Below are positions 1 through 12,900 of a stretch of 64,000 bases of DNA, piece by piece. The translations under genes and the position numbers were made by a program. The stretch is from Owenia fusiformis (taxonomy: Eukaryota > Annelida > Polychaeta > Sabellida > Oweniidae). The stretch is taken from NCBI GenBank assembly GCA_903813345.2, contig CAIIXF020000006.1, forward strand, positions 33,209,524 to 33,273,523. The letters are read 5' to 3'. The stretch's first letter is position 1. Each line of letters opens with the position of its first letter. Below the pieces are notes generated by a model. The model saw nothing but the letters and a program-made list of their open reading frames with translations. It had not been told where the DNA came from and searched no databases.

Positions 1-334
1 CACTGTCTGCATAGGGTAGCCATTATGATGTATGCTTATAAGATAAAATGTAAAAGTGAATAAAAATGTAATTTACTTCTTCATGAATACAAAATTTGTG
101 ATAGTTAAATGATTTATTTCTAAGCTTTTAATGTGTTTTATTCAATACATGTTTGTAATAACTGCTTCAGTTTAATATGATGTAAAATGAAACTGTATTC
201 TGGTAGTATCTGATCATTGAGTTGACTTAGTCAATAAAAACCACTTGAATTACTTTATGACTATGCAAGATTTACATAGATGTTTTCTAGTGGTCAATGT
301 ACATGTATTACTCTTTTCTAACACTCTGTTACAG

Positions 335-1513
335 TGTAATGAACTTAATATTTGTTATATTTGTGCTTTTGAGCAAGAGAAATGTTTAGCTAATAAGGAC
401 ATGTACAGTGAAAACGAAGAAATGAAACATTCAGAAATTGAAAAAAAGTTAATAGCTACAGGGTAAGTGAAGAATGTGTCCCACTTTACATCTAAATATT
501 TTGGTAGCATTCATTCTGTATTCTTCAAAATCCAGAAATTGACAGTAACATTAATTATGTGAGGTGCATTTCACTGAATATACCTCCTATACATTAATTA
601 TGTGAGGTTCATGAAAATCTGTTAAATCATACACAGTCATGCACTTTTTGCTGAAACCCTGAAATTGAGGGTGAATATATCAATTCTTGATTTGAAGAAA
701 GTGTACACTTCCCACCGCTTCTCTAAACTGAAGAGCATCTCATGATAATTTCTGTCATTTTCTTTACATAGCCTTGGCTAATGATAGCCAATAGATGTCT
801 GTAGACAATGACCTATTTTTCAACTGTTACTGCATGATGCATCTTAAAATTGATAATGTATGGGAAAGAAATCTCTTGCATTTTGAGAATCCCCATTTTA
901 AGCTTTGGACCACCTCAGACCCGAATGACTTGAATGAATGCTGCAACAAGCGATTTATTTTTACAGTATTCATCAATATTTATTAAACGACATGAATTGA
1001 TGTCATCATAAAATACATCAGACAGTTACTGTTGAAATTTAGGTAAAGACAGCCTCCCTTTACAACAGATTACTAAAGTAATCCCTTACAACAATAACAA
1101 ATTAAACAATTTGGCTACTATTGCTAAACTTTGGTATATTAACTCTTCTTAACTTTATATTCAAAGGTACAATATTATAAGATGTGATCTGAACAATGTT
1201 TTTCTAATATTTAATAATGATACTTTCATTTGTATAATTGAAATTTGATATGTATTACTGTATATAATAATATAACTGCTTATAATTGTTGTAAGACTAT
1301 CATTCAATATTATTTGCATAATGTAAGATTTAATGCAAAGTAAAAAGTATTTAGTCAAGCAAATATATGATTTGTCCAGCACATTTTAGAAAATGTTTGT
1401 ATGTTAGTATTGTGTTTAAACTGTTTATCCCACCTTACAACATTGAGTAGGGATACAACAAACCCATTTGTCAATTTTGTTTCATATTTTACAGGCTGAT
1501 GCCTTATACATGA
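335..1513 (+). CDS. C-terminal two exons of an unrecognised protein (partial)
   Basis: Seen: an open exon at 335-462 follows a TTACAG acceptor and ends at a GGTAAGTG donor. It joins in frame to a tiny last exon at 1495-1513 after a pyrimidine-rich tract ending in TTTTACAG. The joined frame encodes a Cys-containing, charged helical tail (CNELNICYICAFEQEKCLAN, then Glu/Lys-rich residues) and ends LIATGLMPYT then TGA at 1511-1513. An AATAAA signal lies at 1775-1780. The rest of the gene would lie upstream of the window. Inferred: a real host gene, because phase, both splice sites and the polyadenylation signal agree. I do not recognise the family. The CxxC pair could be part of a zinc site completed upstream. 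The gene is convergent with the C6orf136-like gene. Confidence 0.55.
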
Positions 1514-3934
1514 CCTCTGCCACTAAAGAATTTTTTGTCAACATCGAGAAGGCTTTGCATTTAACTTTAATTTAAAAATACTGTCTTGATGGATTTATAC
1601 ACTATGCTAATGTGTAGAAATCTACCCAATGACTTTAAAATCAAGCAAATTTGATATTCCAGGCTATAAATTGAATAGTACATGCCCATTTTGGTTTATT
1701 TTGATTTGTTACAGGTGTCGTTTTTGAAAAAGGGAGATGTTGCAACTGCTTTGGTTATATCTAGCATAATGGTGAATAAATAATGTTTTGTTTGGTGGGA
1801 CTTACTACTCCATGGAGCTGCTGTTTTTCTTGTGTTGTAGCAGTGGCAATGTGTAGTATAGGACATGTAGGATGCTGCAATATTTTTAACTCAGCTTTTA
1901 CAGTAAATCACTTATATTCTAAAGGTCATATAACCCTCCAGCCTCTTAATGTGCTAAAATGTTTAAATGAAGTATGATTTGTATGTAAAAGCATATATTC
2001 TCTATACAGTTGAACTTTATACAATGCTTTATGATATTTCAGACGTGACACAGCATATTCAAGTTTGTTCACTTTAGGTGTATTCACATGCTCAGAAATT
2101 TCAATTTCTTCCTAATTGGAGTCCCATGATATTTTCGGGTACACATAACGCATTCCATACATGCCGTACATCTTTCAGTTTCTTTTAGTCAAGGGTTGGT
2201 TAATATATTCTAGATATACATTTTTGTACTACTAATTTTCCATACATTGCAATTGTTGAAAATTGTTAACCCTCAACTTTCAATCCAGGAGCATGTATGA
2301 AGAATGCCCTGTGATGTAGACTATTTATGGAATGATTTATGTGCACTTGAACATTCAAAGAAAAAGTTAAGACATTTAGAGGATCAGTGTACATTTGTAT
2401 TATCTTACAATAATTAAAACTTCAATTATGATTCTCAGTCTTAATAAATTTCCGATTTTCTAAAAAAGCTTTATTCTTATAGTACTTAAAATACTGAGAT
2501 AGAGAGTAAACATTTATGTTTATGTACTGTTTGCAAATCATGTAACATTGTAATACCAGCAGTTTATCAAAAATCTAGTTTAAATAAGCTTGAAAATATA
2601 CTTCAAAAAAAAGAATGTAAATATATGATGTTAATTAACTTCCAGTTATTGGTTGTGCTGTGGTTGCTGCAGTTGAGTAACCACAATAACTATTATGTCA
2701 CCACCAAAAGTGGGGACATATTGTTATGGTCTCCATTTTTGTGATGGCAGTTGGCGTCTGGCATTCGCATCTGTAACAAATGACAGGTGGTGACATTTCG
2801 CATGTTCATCGTCTCCTGAAGGAAAATTGTCTCAGCTCAATGCCACTCTGATGCTAATTACCTAGTCGTCCATTTTATTTTTCATCACATCTTATCCCCT
2901 ACCTAATCATCCTTATCACTAAAATGGCAGCAAGAGCTACCAAATCATTCCCATGGATCATGGCCCTAGTGCTATAAGAAAGTTAAGCTTTGAAAAAATT
3001 GAAGTAACTTCTATAGTCAACATTTAAAACCAAAACCGCTGAATGACTGTACATGGAGCTTACTGTCAAATACAAATGACCTTAATTTTCTCTTCAAATA
3101 CAACATTCTGTTTGATTTTGACCATGTACCATCCTAAACATTGCCATAGCTATATTATCAGAAGTGGCTTATAATTTTACATTGATGTAGGTATTGAACA
3201 TTTATTTGGATATCATAAAATATTGAAAATAATGTTTTAAAAACATCAAACAACAAAAAATATTGAGAATTTAATGTAACAAAGTTTTTACTTCAAAATT
3301 GCCATAACATAACATTGATAAATGTCCATGGGTGACTGTCTGGAGGGACGAACATAAGCATCCTCTGTATCCCAAACTTCATTCTATGAGATTAAGTGTT
3401 ATTTTGGATCACCCTACCTAATAACTAGTAATAATGTTGACAAAATTAATAGGATCCCCTGGCGGGCCTGCTGATAAATATTACATTGTCACTCCAAACT
3501 TTGAATGGATTTCCATTCAACAGGTAAGTAAAATAAATATTCAAAAATCTCTCTACATATATTAAATAATATTTTGGCATTCTGGCATTCAACATGATAA
3601 ACATATTTATATCAATTAAATAATTTTTTTGTAACTGCGTTTCATCTCTCACTATTTCATGTATTTTCCCCACACATACTCAATATTACAAGGACAACAG
3701 GACATCAGGGAAGGTTTGATACTACACTATTTTCATAACCCTATCATTATATTTCATTTTATGTTGACTAACGTTTCAGTATAACTACGGTGGCCAACCA
3801 GTCTCTATTCAATCATTGTTCAATACAATATTGTAAATGTGGTTTGTGCGTGAGAATATTTTCAATTCCACTTTTATGTATGATAGAGCTGCAATGAATA
3901 TGCTGGTGTTTTCATACTTTTTAGATTAATAGAT
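1514..3934. other. Convergent intergenic region, no gene seen
   Basis: AT-rich sequence between two convergent gene ends. It holds the AATAAA at 1775-1780 of the upstream gene. Around 2692-2780 there is a short fragment (ATGTCACCACCAAAAGTGGG, then GGGACATATTGT) resembling the ends of the larger repeat at 25617-26786. Open frames here are short and low in complexity; I see no convincing exon. Confidence 0.5.
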
Positions 3935-6900
3935 CTAGTTCGGAAAAATTCCAAAATCATTTTCTCCATACAGTAGAGTAGCAAGTTCCTCAATAGATGT
4001 CTTTGGTACCAGACCTATCAACACTGCCATCTTTAGGGCAATTCCTGACTTATTCACGACTTGTTCTTCATCTTCTATCACCTGAAATTAATAAATAGAA
4101 AAATAAAATCAAAGTTGCTTTTAAAGCATATAATTAAAGGGGCTATATTTCAAAAGAAGCAATTGAAATTAATTGTATTTTCATGAATCAACTAACCTCT
4201 ATTAAGATGAAGATGTTGTTAGGAAGGACCATTCTCAGTTTGGAGAATGAAGTTCATTGGATTTTTTCGACGTTATCAATGTCACCAACAATTTTGATTT
4301 TTTTACATAGTTTTGATTGAAATGTGATCAAATTATGGTAATATTTTTTATTTATTTCATAAAACAGCGAACCCCAAATATTTCATGTATTAAATTCCAA
4401 TTTTTTTTTTTTCAATTCAATTATTTATTTCATAATTCTTATATAATATACACTATAAAAACAAGCCGCTAGACACCCTAGTGGGTATATGTTGCGGTTT
4501 AACAGAAATCATTAAAATGACAACTAGACTACATATAAAAGAAAACACTTATATTATGTTACATGTAGGTATATAAAAATGGTATTAACAATTAATCTAA
4601 GGATGTACAATGTAAAAATGTTACAAAAATCAGGTACCAGTATAAAATCAACAGTATAGTATGATATTGGTATTATACATTATCGATAGATGAGTAGTTT
4701 TTTATATGAAGATTTGAAAATATTTAGAGTGGAGCTTTTTTTAATATCATGTGGTAGAGCATTCCAAAGATTAGGACCCAGATAGCGAAGGGAAAGTTTA
4801 GAGCATTTAGGGATATGAAAATAATGCAATTGTCTTGTGTAATGATGATGAATATTAATGTTGATATCAAACAAGTCTTGAAATAGATTTTTTGGAAGAC
4901 TGGGGTGCTTATTAAAGATTTTGTACATGAACTGACCAGTACAATATCTGTTGACATCAAAAATATTTAATATTCTAAGATCTTTAAATAGGGGAGCGGA
5001 GTGAGAAAGTCTATCCTTATTTAAAGCTAGCCTTAAGAATTGTTTCTGCAGTTTATGTAGACGATCATAAAATGATTTAAATGTGTTACCCCAGATTATG
5101 TTGCAATAATTTAATTGAGAGTGTATCAATGAGTAGTAAATTGTTTTGAAACTGTCTATTTGAAGTAGATGTTTAATGTGATAAAGAGAACCAATGACGC
5201 GAGAAATCTTTGTTTCAACAGATTTTATGTGCTCTTTAAATTTCAAGTTTTTATCAATAATAATTCCAAGAAAGTCAATTTTTTCCCGGAAAGTTATGTT
5301 CTCATTGCGTATTTTAAGATTCAGATTTGTTTGATTTTTTTGGGGTCCAAATAGAATAGCATTGGTTTTGCCAATATTAAGTGAAAGTTTGTTTGCTTTT
5401 ATCCAGTCATCTATTGAATTCAAGTTTGCATTAGTTCTAGTCATAAGTACATTTAAATCATAATCACTATCAAGAAGATTGGTGTCATCAGCAAACATAA
5501 TAAATTTTAGATTAGGGGCAACAAAAGGCAGATCATTTATGTAAAGAATAAATAATAGTGGTCCAAGTACCGAGCCCTGCGGAACACCACAATTTAGAGA
5601 TGATTGTTTAGATTCATAATTGTTAATGGTGACATATTGTTTGCGGTCTTTTAAATAACTTTCAAACCAGGACTTAGCAATTCCTCTGATGCCATAATAT
5701 TCAAGTTTTTGTATCAAAATGTCATGATTAATTGTGTCAAAGGCCTTGGAAAAATCTAATGTTATGCCAATGCTCGTTTTCCCCAAATCAGTTGATTTTC
5801 GAATTTGTTCAATGAAATATAAAATGGCCATGTAGGTAGAGTTGAATTTCTGAAATCCAAATTGATAAGTAAAAATAATTTCAAAACGTTGACCATATCA
5901 TCTAAGAAAATTGAGCTTTTTGTCACCAGACATGTTTAGAGATGGAACTGTAGTTGTCTATATCTATTTACAACATTTTGAAGTACAATCATGCATAACA
6001 TGTCTCTTTATGTAAGAATTCATTTTGATTAGAGTAAGTATCAATTTCAATAGCCATTTGTCTTTAATAACGAAGGTAGGGGTTCGCTCATATTTGTTTT
6101 ATGAAAGAAATAAAAATACATGTATTACCATAATTAAATCTTAAATATTCAAAAGATCACATTTCAATCTACACTATGTAAAAAATCTGAATTGTTGACG
6201 ACATTGGTAACGGCGAAATAAGCTATACTAAGCCTTCACACTCCAAATCGAGAATCCTTTTAACTGCAATTTAATTTAGCACATTGACCATCAGACTTCA
6301 CATATTGCTACCGATAACGCAATTTTATCTCTCCTGGTATCAGATTTTTTAAACTAAACCAGCAGGGATTCCGTAGTTTTTATCAATTCATCCTGAATTG
6401 AAAGGGCCATTAAATTGAAGCAATTTGAAGTGAATTATTTCTTAATCCAAGCAAAGATGTGTGTTTTGGCGAATAGCTCTCTAAACTAAGGTTGCCCAAA
6501 ACCACTGAAAGGAACAACATTGTGTAAGGACAATTCTGAGCAGATTTGAGGATGTATCATCCCATTTGAACTCCTAATCAACTCACCCTATCTACACGAT
6601 GCTTGTACACCAAACCATCCCCCTGCAGATAGAATGTAGATATACCTTCATAGATCCTGAAATAAATATTTATTAATAAATTAATTGTGAATATCTTAGC
6701 ACAATATGCCATCAATTGTAAGGAAAGTTATAGGAATTAAAAATGGTCTTCCTTGATCCAGAATATAGGAATGTGGGGAGGAGTCCATATATGAAAAGTA
6801 ACATGTGACAATTGCATCAATATGGTCCAAAAGTACACATGTAATATTACATATTTTCCTCTGCAAACATCTTAGTTAGTTGTAATTATGTTTGCTATAG

Positions 6901-9900
6901 CAACTTAAAACAGACAAGTTGTGATGAATAGCAACTTAAAACAGACAAGTTGTGATGACTGACACTGGAGTCCACCCTCACTGCGTCACTAGAGTAAACT
7001 GTAAAATGGTCTTTAGTCCATTCAGCAAGGTTGATTTTTTTAAAATGGCTTTCTTTTTGCCCATGGGGAAAAACTAAATTTAAAAAAAAATTATTTTAGT
7101 ATTACCAGAGGCCAATTTCTAGAGGAAAGAGATAGTATCACTCACTCAGATTCCTGTGTAACAACTTTTCGGAACCTTCCAGGAAAGAATTTCCAAAAAT
7201 TGGTCAAGATCTTCATTTGTGGAAGTGCCTGGACCCTCCAATGTGCACGAACTGTTCCATCTGACTCGTGTGTTGTGATTTTCAAGAGTTCAACTTTGGT
7301 TTGCACATATTTGAAATGTACTGCCAGACGTAGCTTTACGATGTAGAATAGATAAGCCTGAATACCTCTGGAAGACAACAAAGCAAATGTTATTCTTTTT
7401 TGATTGTTATTTTTATATGTACAAGTATTTATGAAGCCTGGTTTACACTGAGTAGTTGTTTAACCTTTCTTGCTCCAATGGGGGAAAGATAACTGTTTTT
7501 TTGCCAAGTCCATAGGTCATTGAAGCTTAAATCTAATATCTGGTCAATTTGAAGCACTACAAACACACACAGCCACTCATTTTTACCATTGGGAGAACAT
7601 TTCCGGTGGTGTTAAGTATCGATTGAGGTAAGAAATATGTGCACATAGCAAGCCTCAATATTTTTCAATTTTGAAATGTAATGTAGGCCGCTATTCAATA
7701 CTCGCAAGATGATCAATCTTGGAACTAGAATCTAGATAACAATAATAGACTCATGGGGATTATCAGGTTATCATAAATTATTATTAGATGACTAAGTTCT
7801 CTGAGGACCCAAAAGTACTTATTAAAAGACAGGTCAGTGTTAAACCTTGTTTTATATGCAGTATCAAGCTATTGCCAATGTCACTATTTACTCGCCTTAT
7901 TTTAAAATAACATTATAGCGAAACATCAACCTGTAGTTTCATTTCAGAAGAAATGCTATACTTACTTAGAAGTTACACTTGGTCCCCAGAAATTGTTCTC
8001 AAATGTAACGTCATTTATGTAAATTCTGTAGTCATGAGTTCGAAATATCTTTGGGATCTGAAAACAAAATTGATGTAACAGTGTCCATGTTTTTCAACTG
8101 GTATGAATTCTAATTTTTTCTTAATTTGTTAATACTGTCATAGCAAATTGACCCGGGGGTGGCACTCTCGCGAATAATGCATGTAGCAGATATTAAGTGT
8201 TTTACAGTAAATTGTTTTTTCATAAATATTACAAAAATTCTATCTATCACGTGAAAAAGTACCACATTTCAACCAAGGTAAGGCATTTGCTATATCTATT
8301 CATTGTTTGGTTGCCTACATTGATAACTAGAATTGGAAAGAAATACAGAATCGGAATATTAATTGAGTGATCAACTGACTGTTCAAGATTTATGACAATC
8401 AAAGTCTATTTTGCTTACAGAATCTGTTAAATGCTCTTTCATGAGGAGAAGTGTTTCTTCAGTGGGTTTTTTCCCTGGTTTCCTTTTAGTTGTGCTTTGT
8501 ACTGGTGATGCCTTTGGATCAACTTTTCCCTTAGAGTCACTCATCAAAACACAGTGGATTCCTTTAGCACTATCCAGGGGTGCACTATTGTTTATCTTAC
8601 TGACGAACGTAGACTGGATATTTGGCACACTGCAGGGAGTTGTGTGTGATATTGAAGTTGTAGGATAAACATGTTGTACCACAATTGTATCTGGGAGATT
8701 AGTTTGAACTCTTTGTACAACTGTGACATTTTCTTTAAAACGACTGATTATTCCAGTATCATAATTGTCCAATGACCCTTTCCTTTTAATGCAGCTACTT
8801 TCTTGGAAGTCAACAGCTGTAGAGGTATTTGTATCCTCATGTATAATAATGTCATCTGAAGTATAACTAAAAGGTTGAACAACACTGCGAATAAGCTTCA
8901 ACTCATCAAGTAAATTACTTAATGGACCAGTCGCATGTGAATCTTTCAAATCTTCAGAATGAGACTGATGACTGGGTAAACCATTATGTTCATTAGAAAC
9001 ACTGTACAATGATTTCATTTCATAGGACTCCCATGGATATTGTACAAGAGCCTTGCACACTTGTTCTGTAATCAATGATCTTGATCTTTCATCACCTAGC
9101 ATCTTACTGTCGCTTTGAGGTCTCAGTGATGCTGGAAGTGCTTTTTCTGTCATCATTAGAAAAGCGGACATTCTTGATGACAGTGGTGCTTGACCAATTG
9201 TATGTGGCAGCCCTGAAGCACCTACCTGGAAAATCACAACATTTATCAACATTATTGAAGAACAGAAGAAATCTATTTTTGAACACAGCACCGCCATCTT
9301 TCAATTGGCCAGCATTTTAAAATGTCCGCCATGAACTTCAGAAATCATTTCTAAGTACATTACGAGCACATTACCGAATTGAGGTTATATCCGGTTTCTT
9401 CAGTATCCAAGTACATTACAAACCAGGGGTTTCACTAGAATTTCTCACAACAGGCGATTTTGTGAAAATAACCATTTAAATTGCCTGTTGCCTGCTGCTA
9501 ATGAAACCCTGTACTGCAAGCATTACTGAAATGAGAATACCTCATACAAAGATATCGAATGTAACCTCACTCAGTAATTTATTTATTGACTGGTATTTAA
9601 ACAGAGAGGTTTTACAAACATATTTAGATTTATTCATCACACAAATGAATATGCAGTTCCTACTTTGAATGGAATTGCACTGTTTGTGTTTTAAAAAGCT
9701 TATTCTATCAAGAAGGTTTTTATATTTCAACATTCAATTGATCAGTATCTCTCAGAATTATTTATCTGGCTGTGATCATTTTATGCACTATACATTATGG
9801 CATCAAATTTCAATACTGGTATCACGCACACCCAATTTCTGACTATTGGTAATACCGCAAAAGTCAAAAAATCGTTATGTTGAAATTCAAAATCCCAATG

Positions 9901-12900
9901 AAAACTCTTCCTCTGACATCCTCGCATAGATAATGCTCTTCAAAATGGAGGCCCGAAATGTTAAGATCGCTTTGGGTTTTCTAATACCCTGCATGCAGAG
10001 ACTACTTATAAACTACCCTCTGCCTAGTATATAAGTTCAGTTTAGCCCCAAAGATTGGTGCCAACCTTACTATATTTGCACATAGCCATCTTTAGATTGA
10101 TGGCTATGGAAAACTTGATATTCTCAGTCCTTTATAAAGGTCTTTTGTAATCATTTGAAATGACGTCACTTCTCAAAAGGAATTCTCAACGAGCTGCATA
10201 GCAACCGTGGAATAAACAATTTCTGATCGCTAAAGATCAGTCCCTTGCAAAATACTGAGTAATTACTTATATCTACGGTTCATTACGAATCACTAAATAA
10301 TTATCTTACGAGTGAATTCTTACATTAGAAATTAAGGTGCTATGGAAGTTAACAGGAAATGACAAAACAGGAAGTGACAAAATTTTTGCATTTTTAGACA
10401 TTTTTTGAACAAAGATAACCGAGTTCTGTTTTGACCTCCAGTCAATTCAACTAGTTCCAAATACCATTTACAGGTCCAGGATCACAATGTTCATGGTCAG
10501 AATGACCCTAAACATGATGAGATAACCTTTTCAGCCCTCTGAAAATGTGACTGAAAAATAGCTAAAAGAAAGAGGTAGGAAAGGTCACTGAACACAACCT
10601 TAATAATTTTTCAGAAAATTTGCGCAATATATTGCTTTAAATGATACAATCTTTGAAAATTTGATATCATTCACAGAAAAAGAAAAAAAATGAAAAAACT
10701 GATTTGAAAAGCGATCTATTTTCCTTTTTATGACCGCCATTTTCGTTTAAGACAATTTTCTAAAATTTCAAAGATTGTATCAGTTAGAGCATTATATTGG
10801 GCACATTTTCTGAAAAATTCAAAAGATTTTGTTCAGTGACCTTCCCTTGCTCCTACTTTTAGCTTTTTTTCAGTCACACTTTCAAAGGGCTAAAAAGGTT
10901 ATTTCATCATGTTTAGGGTCATTCTGACCATGCACATTGTGATCCTGGCCATGTAAATGATATGTGGAAATAGTTAGATTGACTGGAGGTCAAACCAGAA
11001 CTCTGTTATCTTTGTTCAAAAAATGTCTAAAAATGCAAAAATTTTTGTCACTTCCTGTTTTGTCATTTCCTGTTAACTTCCATAGCATCTTAACATCTCA
11101 TAAAATATGTCGAATTTAATCAGTAGGAAACACGAAGAAATACATTTTTAACGATCATTTTTTAAAGTAGGTCGAATTTTTTAAAAGGGTAAACTTCCCG
11201 GGAATTTTAGATTGTCACGTCTTGTTTGAGAACGAGACCTTGCCAAAGGCCCGTCTTTTTAGTCAGTCGACCTGTTCAAAGTACATTTAGTTTTATAAAT
11301 CATATTTCAGAACAATTTAGGAAACAATATTTTCTATCTACGTCAATTACAAAGCATCTGAGGTACTGTAGATTGGGTTAATTTGGCGCTACTTACTTTG
11401 GCGATTTTGCCATTTTTGGCGGCTATTTAATTCGGCGGTTATGCAAAAAAAATAAAATTAATTTTTTAAAAAAATTAAATGCAATGTTAAACTTACGCGC
11501 TGTTTGCGAATTACCATGTAAATGGGCATGTTTGGCTATGTTCATTTTTCTTTTGAGGACAGCTGGCGATATTCACCACGTTTGTACATTTTTGTGAGAT
11601 CATCCTACATTTTGCATCTCGATCAATGCTGCTACTATACCACACTTTTCCTTTCTAGTTTTTCCCTCAGTATTTATGAGTGACAGACCAGTTCTGAGCC
11701 AATTTATGAGAGACATTTTTTCATATTTTGGGAAAAAACTAAACCGGAGGTGACCTAAACTTACTTCGGTCCAAAGCCTTCTCTATATTCCGGCTTTGAG
11801 TAGAAAGATTGAGCTGCCTTGTTATTGTAAATATTGTAAATCATTGTGTCACACGCACAGTAAATACTAGTGGTGTCAATTAACCGCTTGAGCATTAACC
11901 GGTTAACCAGGTGTTTTTACCGGTTAAAGTCGGTTAACCGGCGGGAAATTTGAACTGATAATTCCAAATGAAATCTTCATCTTCGATCTTGAAAGTTGAA
12001 AAAAATTGGAAAAATGATAAATCGGCGTTTATTTTTTACGTTCGTCAAGCTTTACTCTATTCTATTCATACACTACCTGACTACTGGTACCTCTACATAA
12101 CTTACCACACTGGTTTACCCTTGGAATCTCCACCATAACACCGAGAATTGCAGCTGATTAGTGTTTATTTTAATTTTAATTTTGACATGTATGAGTAGCT
12201 TATGTGAAACTGACACTTTAAAACCAAACAGATTAGCATGCAATATAAGCGCGGGAAATAACAGAATTATACACGGTCAACTAACCATCCATGAAAACAC
12301 AGACCGGTCAAGGCATTATCGGCGGTTAACCGGTTAATACTTGACACCTCTAGTAAATACGGCATAATAATATGAAATATACCTCTATGTATAGATTTGA
12401 GAAACATCAGCACACATCTCTGTCTGAATCTATTGTTATAGTTGATTTCTTTAAGCGAGAATAATTTCAAAGTTTCCTCCATTCGGAACCGGAAGCCATT
12501 TTTTAGCTATAGCGAGAAAATTTCACCATGTGTCAAACTCCGAAAAGAAATTTTGAAATATCTAAATCCAGACAAGCAATGCTTCATCCTAAATATAATT
12601 AATATTTTTAAAAATATTTATAAAATTTATTAAAAATGATTTCTAGGTGCGTGTAGCAATTTTTACATACGAAATATGAGTACATACGAAATCAATGAAG
12701 TTACATCTAGCTGTAAGCTAGAGACTCGAGTAAACCTAAACACACTGGACGAAATACCCTAGATAATTCCCGGGGATTCATTCTAAATTTTGGCGAAGAT
12801 TTATATTGGCGAATTTTTCAATTTCGCCAAATTCGCCAAATTAAAGCGGGCGCCAAATTAACCCAATCTACAGTAACTAAATTTATATGAACAACTGAGT

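Noticed and set aside
10081-10108. Perfect 10 bp stem (CATAGCCATC...GATGGCTATG) with an 8 nt loop
   Set aside because: Too short to be more than chance or a repeat remnant in an intron; a transcription terminator reading does not apply to this eukaryotic gene.
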